Part shown: piece after piece, positions 48,801-56,659 of the stretch
Position numbering within the stretch: position 1 is the stretch's first letter
Layout of the letters: the number at the start of each line of letters is the position of its first letter
Assembly (NCBI RefSeq): GCF_006491595.2
Contig: NZ_VEVQ02000009.1
Location: forward strand, 124,001 to 188,000
Direction: 5' to 3'
DNA from: Flavobacterium jejuense
GTDB taxonomy: Bacteria; Bacteroidota; Bacteroidia; Flavobacteriales; Flavobacteriaceae
DNA length: 64,000 nt
Made by a program: the position numbers and the translations under genes
The notes under the pieces: model-generated
What the model was told of the DNA's origin: nothing
What the model saw: only the letters and a program-made list of their open reading frames with translations
Databases searched by the model: none

Positions 48801-50838
48801 TTCTAAAAATCAAAATTCGATAACTATTCAATCTAAAAGCGATGATTTTTCAGCTCCAATAGAAGTCAATTTAAAAGATTTTAAATTACAATCTATTACA
48901 AATATTGTTAGTTCTAATTATGAGTTTGGTGGAACAGTTACAGGAAATACTACAATTGAAAATTTAAATAAATCTCCTCTTTTTATTGCTGATTTAGCTA
49001 TTGAAAATTTTACTATAAAAAAGGATACGGTAGGAAACATGGCTTTAAAAATTGATAATAAAATAGCCAACACTTATACTGTTGATTTAGGATTAACAGG
49101 TAATGATAATAAAGTAAAAGTTATTGGTGATTATAAAACTGGTTCAGAAATTTTGAATTTCAATATTAATTTACAAAAATTAAAAATGAGTTCGCTTCAA
49201 GCTTTCACTTTAGGCAATTTAAAAGATAGTGAAGGGTACTTAAATGGTAAGCTACAAGTTGCTGGAAAAGCTTCTAATCCTAATATTGATGGTAATATAC
49301 AATTCAATCAAGTTGGTTTTAATTTAATTCCTTTAAATTCAAAATTTAAATTAATCAATGATAAAATTATATTTAATCACAATGAAATTGTATTCAATGA
49401 TTTTAAATTAAAAGATGAAAACGATAATAATTTAAAAATTAATGGTACAATTAATAGCTCTGATTATTCCAATTTAGGATTTAACTTAAATATAGTAGCA
49501 GAAAACTTTAAAGCAGTTAATTCAGAAGCGAAAAACAATGACTTATTTTACGGACAATTGTACTTAGACAATTCAATTAATATAAAAGGAAATCTAAACA
49601 ATCCTGTTGTTAATGGGAATATTAAAATTAATAAAGACACTAAGTTTACAATTGTTTTACCACAAGAAGATCCGTCAATAGCAGATAGAAAAGGAATTGT
49701 AGAATTTATTGATCAAGACCAACCTGTTTTAATTACTGTTGAAGATCCAATGAAAAAAATTACAGAGACAAGCATAAAAGGAATTAATGCTTCTGTAAAT
49801 ATTGAAATTGATAAAGAAGCTGAAATTTCTATTATTATTGACAAAACTAATGGAGACTTTTTAAAACTAAAAGGAGAAGCTAAATTAAATGGAGGAATTG
49901 ATGCTTCTGGGAAAACAACGTTAACAGGTAAATATGAATTTACAGACGGTTCTTATGAAATGAGCTTTAATCTAATTAAAAGGAAATTTGATATAAAACC
50001 AGGAAGTTATATTTTATGGACAGGAGAACCAACTACAGCTAATGTTGAAATAACTGCCATTTACAAATCTGAAATTGCTCCTATTGATCTAGTAAATGAT
50101 CAATTAGGAAACGTTTCGACAGAAACTAGAAACACTTACAAGCAAAAAATTCCATTTGAGACGCAATTAAAAATGACAGGTGAACTAATGACTCCAGAGA
50201 TTAATTTTGATATCGTATTACCAGATGGAAATAATGATGTTTCTACAGAAGTTATTAATACAACTAAAGCCAAATTAGAACAAATTAGACAACAAGATGA
50301 TGTTTTAAACAAACAAGTTTTTGCTGTTTTATTATTAAATAGATTTATAGGTGAAAATCCTTTTCAAAGTGAAAGCGGTGGTTTAAGTGCTACTAATTTA
50401 GCAAAACAAAGCGCTAGTCGAATTCTATCTGAACAATTAAATCAATTAGCAGGTGATTTAGTTAAAGGTTTTGAAATTGACTTTGATTTAGAAGCCACTG
50501 AGGATTATTCCTCTGGTCAAAAACAAGATAGAACCGATTTAAATGTTGGTATTTCAAAAGAGTTATTAGACGATCGCTTGAAAGTAACTGTTGGAAGTAG
50601 TTTTGGAATTGAAGGTTCTCAAAATGAAAATGAACAAGCAAATAATATTGCTGGTGATGTTACTGCCGAATATTTGATAACTAAAGATGGTAGATATAAA
50701 TTAAAAGCCTATAGAAAGAATAATTATCAAGTAGCTTTACAAGGACAAGTAATTGAAACTGGAGTTGCTTTCATAATTACCATGAACTATGATAAATTTA
50801 AAGAACTATTTCAGAAAAAAGCAACAAAAAAACAATAA
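45880..50838 (+). CDS. tamB: Translocation/assembly module protein TamB
   Basis: 1652 residues. One N-terminal membrane anchor (about 9-31), then a long repeating beta-groove body and a C-terminal TamB/DUF490 domain (about 1230-1600; contains LKGEAKLNGGIDASGKTTLTGKYEFTDGSYEMSFN and QVFAVLLLNRFIGENPF). TamB proteins span the periplasm and take part in phospholipid transport and outer-membrane protein insertion. The start is TTG at 45880; no ATG lies in frame nearby and the anchor begins at once, so this start is well supported. Its partner tamL follows after 8 bp. Confidence 0.93.
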   Translation: MKKKFKKYLKIILWIISSILGLFFLLIIALQIPFVQNFVKDKAVSYLSNKIQTNVAIGSIEIGLPKKIIINDFYFEDQTGDTLVAGKKLDVDISLFKLISNSVEINHVYLEGITAKINKNKDSLFNFDYIIEAFANKNETSTSEPMVIDINQIKIKKSKFYYKDVVSKNDLDVTINYFETEFNTFDLNNLAFDIPKIQLDGLQLNLNQGLVETTTKVKENIKNQTKAKILDLKLNEINLTKIAVSYKNETSKLNTNIAFEKLKTTVKNIDLKNQKIEINDLILEDTYGKLALGKLDQKIVETKSETTNSNWNLSVNTISFSNINLDYDNNTFEVHKKSLDPNHLSVTQLNFKANDLTYTTTKSSGIITSFNFLEKNGFILNNLSTQFEYAEQNAFLKNLNIITPQTHLKNENIALKYTSIASLTKNPENIQLQANFSNSSIGFKDILLLVPDLATTSPFDQYKNSIVNFTANVNGKLSNLQIKTFKISGIGATKIDLKGSILGLPNVDQTYIDLIISTIESTSKDIANLIPKGSIPNTITLPEHFIANGNFKGYITNFETKLNLKSSYGNAIVDASLNLSKPNHEAYNIITSLDQFNIGKLIQNKDLGTVSLNTTIKGNSFDPKKANAKIEMEILSANYNQYNYNSIILNGTIKEGNFNVFSKATDPNLTFNLNTSGDFGRETPKAKLNLKIDLIDLNKLNLYANALKLKGDINADFDTLDLENLNGNLSVTNFLVALEQEQFPIDTLTLRAVSSAEKDSIILKSQFANATINGNYNLATISNALTNSFSKYLNTNSNSGNKTPSEPQHLTFEINIKEEEIIKKIVPDLKEMSAISISGNYNSANDSIVVNASVPNLNYAGNQITAGNFSITTKNEALIYNLNVAKIQNNAFIVPKTKISGKIENNQIDYQVSIIDLKEVEKYAISGNYLVKNELSEINLNPEKLVLNYENWTIDSDNSIQMSQSGINIKNFNLSKNQNSITIQSKSDDFSAPIEVNLKDFKLQSITNIVSSNYEFGGTVTGNTTIENLNKSPLFIADLAIENFTIKKDTVGNMALKIDNKIANTYTVDLGLTGNDNKVKVIGDYKTGSEILNFNINLQKLKMSSLQAFTLGNLKDSEGYLNGKLQVAGKASNPNIDGNIQFNQVGFNLIPLNSKFKLINDKIIFNHNEIVFNDFKLKDENDNNLKINGTINSSDYSNLGFNLNIVAENFKAVNSEAKNNDLFYGQLYLDNSINIKGNLNNPVVNGNIKINKDTKFTIVLPQEDPSIADRKGIVEFIDQDQPVLITVEDPMKKITETSIKGINASVNIEIDKEAEISIIIDKTNGDFLKLKGEAKLNGGIDASGKTTLTGKYEFTDGSYEMSFNLIKRKFDIKPGSYILWTGEPTTANVEITAIYKSEIAPIDLVNDQLGNVSTETRNTYKQKIPFETQLKMTGELMTPEINFDIVLPDGNNDVSTEVINTTKAKLEQIRQQDDVLNKQVFAVLLLNRFIGENPFQSESGGLSATNLAKQSASRILSEQLNQLAGDLVKGFEIDFDLEATEDYSSGQKQDRTDLNVGISKELLDDRLKVTVGSSFGIEGSQNENEQANNIAGDVTAEYLITKDGRYKLKAYRKNNYQVALQGQVIETGVAFIITMNYDKFKELFQKKATKKQ

Positions 50839-50846
50839 AATTCTCT

Positions 50847-53132
50847 ATGAAAAAGCATTTGCTCCTTTATTTAGTTACAATTACTCTACTACTATTTTCT
50901 TGTAGTGGTACTAAAAATATTCCTGAGGGTGATTTGTTATATATTGGACATCAATTAGAGGTTAATGGTGAAAAAGTAACCAAATCGGAAAGAAAAAATA
51001 TCGAAAACAACTTAGATGGTTTAATTAGACCAAAACCAAATCGTTCAATTTTAGGTATGAGACCAGACATTTTCTTTTATAACCTTGCAGGAGATGTAAA
51101 AAAAGAAAAAGGTTTTAGACATTGGATCAAATATAAATTAGGAAGAAAACCCGTTTTATTTAGTGAAGTAGATTTATCATATAATAATAAAATTATTCAA
51201 AATTATACTGAAAACAAAGGCTTCTTCAATGTACAAACTATTTCAGACTCTACTAAAAGAGGTAAAAAAGGAATTGCAAAATATAAGGTAACATTAAATC
51301 ATCAATACAAAATAAAACAAATTGTATATCCAGAAGATTCAACGACAATAGCCAAACAAATTACCAATTTAAAAAAAGATAGTTTTTTAAAAGTTGGTGA
51401 AGCTTATGATTTAGAAAAAATTAAAAATGAAAGAAATAGAATTGACACTAAACTAAAAGAGTTAGGATACTACTATTTCAATGAGAATTTTTTAATTACT
51501 AAAGTAGACAGTACAGTAGGAAACCATGAAGTTGATGTTATTTTAGCTATAAAAAAAGACACTCCAGAAAAAGCCAAACAAGCTTTCAACATCAATTCAG
51601 TTTATGTTTATTCTAATTTTAAAATTGATAATGACACTTTGAATATAAATCCTAATGCAACAACAAAATATGAAAATTTCACTATCATTGATGATGAAAA
51701 ACTTTTTAAGCCTGTTGTTTTTGAAAACACTTTATACTTTAAAAAAGGGGATTTATACAACAGAACAAATCATAACTTATCATTAAATAGAATTATTACT
51801 TTAGGTACATTTAAGTTTGTAAAAAATCAATTTAAAGAAAGTGATACTATTGGTAATTATCTAGATGCTTATTATTATTTAACTCCATTACCTAAGAAAT
51901 CCATTCGATTAGAGGCTTTGGCCAAAAGTAATTCTGCAAATTATTCAGGAACGGAGCTAAATATTAACTGGAGTAATAGAAATACCTTTAAAGGAGCAGA
52001 ATTATTGGCTTTATCTGTTTTTGGAGGGTTAGAAGTACAAGTTTCAGGTCAAAATAATGGTTTTAATGTATATCGATTTGGTGGAGAATCTAGCTTAACA
52101 TGGCCAAGATTTATTCTTCCTTTTAAAACACATACAGCTAGTGGTTATGTTCCTCGAACAAAAGCGATATTAAGTTATGAATATCAATTCAGATCAAAAC
52201 TGTATTCTTTACAAACTTTTAAAAGTTCTTTTGGATATTTATGGAAAGAGAATAAAAGAAAAGAACATAATTTAAATGTTTTTGATATTACTTATACTTC
52301 ATCAAATGGTATTACTGATTTATATAAACAACAGATAGCAGAAAATACTTCATTGGAAAAAGTGATTCAGAAACAGCTTATTTTTGGTCCAACCTATTCT
52401 TATACCTATACGAACTCGATGTTGACAAATAAAAAGAATACCTTCTATTTTAAAGGTGCTTTAGATTTATCAGCAAATGCAACCAGACTTATATTAGGAG
52501 CCAATGATGTTAATAACCCTAAAACTATTTTAGGAGTTCCTTTTAGTCAGTTTTCAAAATTTGAAATCGACTTCAGACATTATTTGAATTTTAATAAAGA
52601 TACCAAATTAGCTAGTAGAATAATTATGGGAGTTGGCATTCCTTATGGTAATTCTAATGAACTTCCTTTCATTAAACAATTTTTCATAGGAGGAACAAGT
52701 AGTATTAGGGCTTTTAGAGCGAGATCTATTGGTCCTGGAACTTTCATTGATACTACAAATAATACTTTTTTACCAGATCAATCAGGAGATCTAAAATTTG
52801 AATTTAATACTGAATTAAGAACAAAAATTTATGATTTAGTAAAAGGAGCTGTTTTTGTCGATGGAGGAAATATCTGGTTATTAAATGAAGATATTAATAA
52901 ACCTGGAGCTACTTTTTCAAAGAACTTTATGAATCAACTAGCTATTGGAGCTGGTGTTGGATTGCGTTTTGACTTCTCTTTTTTAGTTTTAAGAACTGAT
53001 TTTGCTTTTCCTTTACGAAAACCTTATTTACCCAAAGGAGAAGAATGGGTTATTGATGATATTAATTTTGGAAATGGAAACTGGAGAAAAGAAAATCTGA
53101 TATTCAATTTAGCAATTGGCTATCCATTCTAG
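50847..53132 (+). CDS. tamL: TamL, lipoprotein form of the TamA outer membrane barrel
   Basis: 761 residues. Lipobox in LLFSCSGTKNIPEGD (Cys19), the hallmark of TamL in Bacteroidota. POTRA-like segments follow (about 25-310; YKVTLNHQYKIKQIVYPED, KLKELGYYYFNENFLI), then an Omp85 barrel ending in FNLAIGYPF, with the lid-lock segment FFIGGTSSIRAFRARSIGPG. It works with TamB directly upstream. It probably ends the tam operon, as 139 bp separate it from mlaE. Confidence 0.93.
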   Translation: MKKHLLLYLVTITLLLFSCSGTKNIPEGDLLYIGHQLEVNGEKVTKSERKNIENNLDGLIRPKPNRSILGMRPDIFFYNLAGDVKKEKGFRHWIKYKLGRKPVLFSEVDLSYNNKIIQNYTENKGFFNVQTISDSTKRGKKGIAKYKVTLNHQYKIKQIVYPEDSTTIAKQITNLKKDSFLKVGEAYDLEKIKNERNRIDTKLKELGYYYFNENFLITKVDSTVGNHEVDVILAIKKDTPEKAKQAFNINSVYVYSNFKIDNDTLNINPNATTKYENFTIIDDEKLFKPVVFENTLYFKKGDLYNRTNHNLSLNRIITLGTFKFVKNQFKESDTIGNYLDAYYYLTPLPKKSIRLEALAKSNSANYSGTELNINWSNRNTFKGAELLALSVFGGLEVQVSGQNNGFNVYRFGGESSLTWPRFILPFKTHTASGYVPRTKAILSYEYQFRSKLYSLQTFKSSFGYLWKENKRKEHNLNVFDITYTSSNGITDLYKQQIAENTSLEKVIQKQLIFGPTYSYTYTNSMLTNKKNTFYFKGALDLSANATRLILGANDVNNPKTILGVPFSQFSKFEIDFRHYLNFNKDTKLASRIIMGVGIPYGNSNELPFIKQFFIGGTSSIRAFRARSIGPGTFIDTTNNTFLPDQSGDLKFEFNTELRTKIYDLVKGAVFVDGGNIWLLNEDINKPGATFSKNFMNQLAIGAGVGLRFDFSFLVLRTDFAFPLRKPYLPKGEEWVIDDINFGNGNWRKENLIFNLAIGYPF

Positions 53133-53240
53133 TCATAAAAGCTACTATTTTATTTTATGATTGTAAAGAATAAATATAAATTGATATAATTATGTAAGAT
53201 TTTCAAAAAATTATATAAGTAAGAGAATTCATTTTATTTC

Positions 53241-53248
53241 TAGTTTTG
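53241..53248 (+). promoter_or_regulatory. Candidate -7 box for the mla operon
   Basis: TAGTTTTG matches TAnnTTTG, 23 bp before the mlaE ATG. No TTG at the -33 position; AT-rich context. Confidence 0.4.
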
Positions 53249-53271
53249 AATAACTATAAGAAAAACTAACC

Positions 53272-54081
53272 ATGCCTATTCAAAACCAAAATAATTCATT
53301 GATTATAAAGCAACTAGTCAATGATATAAAAAAGAAGTTTATTGTTTTTTTTATTGATATAGCTAATGTAGTAAATTATCAAAATAGTGTATTTAAAAAC
53401 ATTTTTACAAATACATTTGAGTTTAATGAATTTTTAAAACAGTGTTACCAAATTGGCAATAAATCTGTTGGTTTAATCTCAATTACAGGTATTATAATTG
53501 GTTTAGTATTAACCATACAATCTAGACCACCTTTAGTCGATTTTGGTGCAATTGGAATGTTACCAGGAATGGTTGCCATATCTATAATTAGAGAAATGGG
53601 ACCTGTTATTACAGCTTTAATTTGTGCTGGTAAAATAGGATCTAGTATGGGAGCAGAATTAGGTTCCATGCGAGTAACCGAACAAATAGATGCTATGGAA
53701 GTCTCTAATACAAATCCTATAAATTTTTTAATTGTACCAAGAGTACTTGCAGCAACAATAATGATTCCTATTTTAACCTTATATGCAGATGTCATTGGAA
53801 TTTTTGGGAGTTGGTTAGGTGTAAATATAAAAGATAACGTTAGTATTACTCTTTTTATTCATCAAGCTTTTAATAATGTTGATTTTATCGATTTAGTACC
53901 TGCACTGATAAAGTCCTTTTTTTTTGGAGCTGTAATTGGACTAGTTGGTTGTTATAAAGGATTCCATGCTGGAAGAGGAACAGAAAGCGTTGGTATAGCA
54001 GCAAACTCTGCAGTTGTTACTTCATCATTATTGTTAATAATTGTTGATTTAATTGCTGTACAAATAACAGATTTATTATGA
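53272..54081 (+). CDS. mlaE: MlaE family lipid ABC transporter permease
   Basis: 269 residues. Inner-membrane permease of MCE-type phospholipid transport. Conserved stretch REMGPVITALICAGKIGSSMGAELGSMRVTEQIDAMEV, followed by the coupling region PRVLAATIMIPIL, and several membrane helices. The ATPase overlaps the stop by 4 bp, the MCE gene comes next. No mlaB or mlaC is adjacent. Confidence 0.95.
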   Translation: MPIQNQNNSLIIKQLVNDIKKKFIVFFIDIANVVNYQNSVFKNIFTNTFEFNEFLKQCYQIGNKSVGLISITGIIIGLVLTIQSRPPLVDFGAIGMLPGMVAISIIREMGPVITALICAGKIGSSMGAELGSMRVTEQIDAMEVSNTNPINFLIVPRVLAATIMIPILTLYADVIGIFGSWLGVNIKDNVSITLFIHQAFNNVDFIDLVPALIKSFFFGAVIGLVGCYKGFHAGRGTESVGIAANSAVVTSSLLLIIVDLIAVQITDLL

Positions 54082-54809
54082 AAAAGGTATTAATTGATAT
54101 AAAAGAGGTAAAAAAAAGTTTTGGAAAACAAGAAATTCTAAAAGGCATTACCTTACAGCTTCTGGAAAATGAAAATCTAGTGGTTTTAGGAAAATCTGGA
54201 TCAGGAAAATCGGTTTTAATTAAATGTATAGTTAACTTATTGAAAATAGACTCAGGAAGTATAAAAGTAGATGAACGAGAAATTTCAGAAATAAATGAAA
54301 CTGATTTAATAGAAGTTAGAAAGCAAATTGGCTTTTTATTTCAAGGTGCTGCTTTATATGATTCTATGACTGTTAGAGAAAATTTGACTTTTCCATTAAC
54401 TCGCTTGGATGAAAAATTTTCAAATGAAGAGATCACACAAAAAATAGAAAAAGTTTTAGATGATGTAAGTTTACCCAAAGCAATAGACAAAATGCCTTCT
54501 GAACTTTCAGGTGGCATGAAAAAGAGAATTGGCTTAGCCCGAACTTTAATCGTAAATCCAAAAATATTATTGTATGACGAGCCTACAACAGGTTTAGATC
54601 CGATTACATCAGATGAAATTAGTAACCTGATAAATGAAACCAAAGATAAGTTCCATACTTCTTCCATTATAATAACGCATGACATAAAATGTGTAAAAAC
54701 AGTAGCTGACAGAATCGTTATGTTAAAAGATGGAATTGTATATAAAGAAGGAACACTATCTGAGTTTGAAAACGATACCGATAGCTATATAAAGTCATTT
54801 TTTAATTAA
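54078..54809 (+). CDS. mlaF: MlaF family lipid ABC transporter ATPase
   Basis: 243 residues. Walker A GKSGSGKSV (about 37-45), Q-loop FLFQGAALYDSMTV, signature LSGGMKKRIGLART, Walker B ILLYDEPTTGLDP and the H-loop in IITHD. The FLFQ-GAALYDSMTV segment is typical of MlaF. Powers lipid transfer with the MlaE and MlaD neighbours. Confidence 0.96.
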   Translation: MKKVLIDIKEVKKSFGKQEILKGITLQLLENENLVVLGKSGSGKSVLIKCIVNLLKIDSGSIKVDEREISEINETDLIEVRKQIGFLFQGAALYDSMTVRENLTFPLTRLDEKFSNEEITQKIEKVLDDVSLPKAIDKMPSELSGGMKKRIGLARTLIVNPKILLYDEPTTGLDPITSDEISNLINETKDKFHTSSIIITHDIKCVKTVADRIVMLKDGIVYKEGTLSEFENDTDSYIKSFFN

Positions 54810-54819
54810 AAAAACAAAC

Positions 54820-55551
54820 ATGGAAACGCAAAATAAATCTTATAAAATAAAACTAGGAGTTTTTGTAACATTAGGAATAATTTTTCTAGTCTCAATAATT
54901 TTCTTAATTGGGAGTCAACAAAATCTTTTCAGCTCTGAAATTAAAATAACTACAAAATTCAGAAATGCAAGTGGATTACAAGTTGGAAGTCAAGTGAGGT
55001 TTTCTGGTATTTCAATAGGAACGATAAATAATGTTGAAATTATAAATGATAGCACCGTTCAAGTGGATTTTTCTATTAAAAATAAAATCAAAAAGTTTAT
55101 TAAAAAAGATAGTAAAGCTTCAATAGGTTCTGAAGGTGTTATTGGTGATAAATTATTGGTTATATCACAAGGAAGTACAAAAACGGAATCAATCGAAGAT
55201 GGAGATATTATTAAATCTTTCGAACCTATAGAGATCGATGATATTTTAGCATCTGTAAAAGTCACAGCAGAAAATGCAGAAGTTATTACTGATGAATTAG
55301 CCATGTTACTTACTGATGTTAATGATGGAGAAGGTACATTAGGAAAACTAATGAATGATGAAAGTATGGCTGAAGATTTAGAAAAAACCATGGAAAATTT
55401 AAGAAAAAGTTCTAAAGGATTAAATGAAAATATGGAAGCAGCAAAACATAATTTTTTATTAAGAGGTTATTTTAGAAAAAAAGAAAGAGAAAAAAAGAGA
55501 GCATTAGAAAAAGCACAAGAAGAAGCTGAAGAAAAAGAAGCTAAAAAATAA
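54820..55551 (+). CDS. MCE/MlaD family substrate-binding protein
   Basis: 243 residues. One N-terminal membrane helix (KLGVFVTLGIIFLVSIIFLIG), one MCE domain (about 40-118, FRNASGLQVGSQVRFSGISIGTI), then a helical stretch and a highly charged Lys/Glu tail. MCE proteins bind lipids in the periplasm for the mlaEF transporter. Ends the operon, with no strong hairpin after it. Confidence 0.93.
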   Translation: METQNKSYKIKLGVFVTLGIIFLVSIIFLIGSQQNLFSSEIKITTKFRNASGLQVGSQVRFSGISIGTINNVEIINDSTVQVDFSIKNKIKKFIKKDSKASIGSEGVIGDKLLVISQGSTKTESIEDGDIIKSFEPIEIDDILASVKVTAENAEVITDELAMLLTDVNDGEGTLGKLMNDESMAEDLEKTMENLRKSSKGLNENMEAAKHNFLLRGYFRKKEREKKRALEKAQEEAEEKEAKK

Positions 55552-55633
55552 AAAATAATCTTTGTTTGATTGATACAACTAATTTATTCCATATATTTTT
55601 TATTACTTTTACTAAAATCAAAAAACAACAACT

Positions 55634-56197
55634 GTGAAACTATTTTTAAAGCTTGATTCTAATATTTTAGCTAAAAAAATCTTGGAAGAAAAATTAATAA
55701 ATTTCAATGTAAAATATGAAGTTACTAATTCTTCTGAAATTTTATTTTTAGAAAACATACCAACAGAAACCTATCAACAAATCACTACTTTATTAGAAGA
55801 ATATGGGTTTGAAATAATTGAAAATCAAAAAAACATATTGGTTCAAAAAATTAAAGATGCCATTATTGAAATGGTTTTTAGTGAAGATGCTCCTAATGTA
55901 AAAAGTTCCGTTTATTTAGCAGAAAAACTAGATCATAGTTACGGCTACTTGTCAAATATTTTTTCAGAAGTTACTTATACTTCAATTGAAAATTTTATTA
56001 TCATTCAAAAAATAGAGCTGACAAAAAATCTTATCATTAATGAGAATCTTAGCTTAACAGAAATTGCTTTCAAATTGAATTATTCAAGTGTAGCTCATTT
56101 AAGTACACAATTTAAAAACACTACTGGCATAACTCCTTCTGCCTTTCAAAGAATTATTACAAAAAGAAGAGAGATTGCTACAAAAAATATAAACTAA
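55634..56197 (+). CDS. AraC-type regulator with a small N-terminal domain
   Basis: 187 residues, GTG start at 55634 (MKLFLKLDSNIL). The first ~70 residues form a small alpha/beta domain of unknown type; from about 95 a HTH_18 (AraC) domain follows with SSVYLAEKLDHSYGYLSNIFSE and LSLTEIAFKLNYSSVAHLSTQFKNTTGITPSAFQ. It binds DNA as a transcription regulator. A response regulator follows after 5 bp and a histidine kinase next, so it may be the output of that signalling system, as the receiver protein has no DNA-binding domain. Confidence 0.88.
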   Translation: MKLFLKLDSNILAKKILEEKLINFNVKYEVTNSSEILFLENIPTETYQQITTLLEEYGFEIIENQKNILVQKIKDAIIEMVFSEDAPNVKSSVYLAEKLDHSYGYLSNIFSEVTYTSIENFIIIQKIELTKNLIINENLSLTEIAFKLNYSSVAHLSTQFKNTTGITPSAFQRIITKRREIATKNIN

Positions 56198-56202
56198 AAA
56201 AC

Positions 56203-56649
56203 ATGCAAAAAGATTATATCCTTATTACTTTGGCTGATGATGATGAAGATGATCGTCTATTCTTTACAGATGCATTTGATGAATTAAAAATTAATACTGT
56301 TGTCAATACTTTCAAAGATGGTAGAGAATTGCTAGATTTTTTACATCATCCTGAATCTGTTTTACCAAATATTATTTTTTTAGATTTAAACATGCCAATT
56401 TTAAACGGTATCGATTGCTTAAAAGAAATTAAAAAAAGTGATAAATTCAATGATATTGCCATTGCCATTTATTCAACCTCATCTTCAGATCAAGATGTAG
56501 AAAATACTTTTGTATTAGGAGCAAATATTTATATTAAGAAACCTAGTGACTTTAATACTCTAAAAAAGGTTTTATCTGAGGTAGTAACCATAAACTGGCA
56601 ATACCATACTAGCGGATTAAATAAAGATAATTTTTTACTGCGATTATAA
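56203..56649 (+). CDS. Single-domain response regulator (Rcp1-like)
   Basis: 148 residues, a lone receiver. Acidic cluster ADDDEDDRLF (12-19), phospho-acceptor D61 in IIFLDLNMPILNG, Thr/Ser-rich YSTSSSDQD and Lys in IYIKKPSDF. No output domain, typical of Rcp-type receivers that pass the signal on. Lies between the AraC-type regulator and the CHASE3/PAS kinase, and is probably phosphorylated by the latter. Confidence 0.93.
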   Translation: MQKDYILITLADDDEDDRLFFTDAFDELKINTVVNTFKDGRELLDFLHHPESVLPNIIFLDLNMPILNGIDCLKEIKKSDKFNDIAIAIYSTSSSDQDVENTFVLGANIYIKKPSDFNTLKKVLSEVVTINWQYHTSGLNKDNFLLRL

Positions 56650-56659
56650 CCCATTTTTT

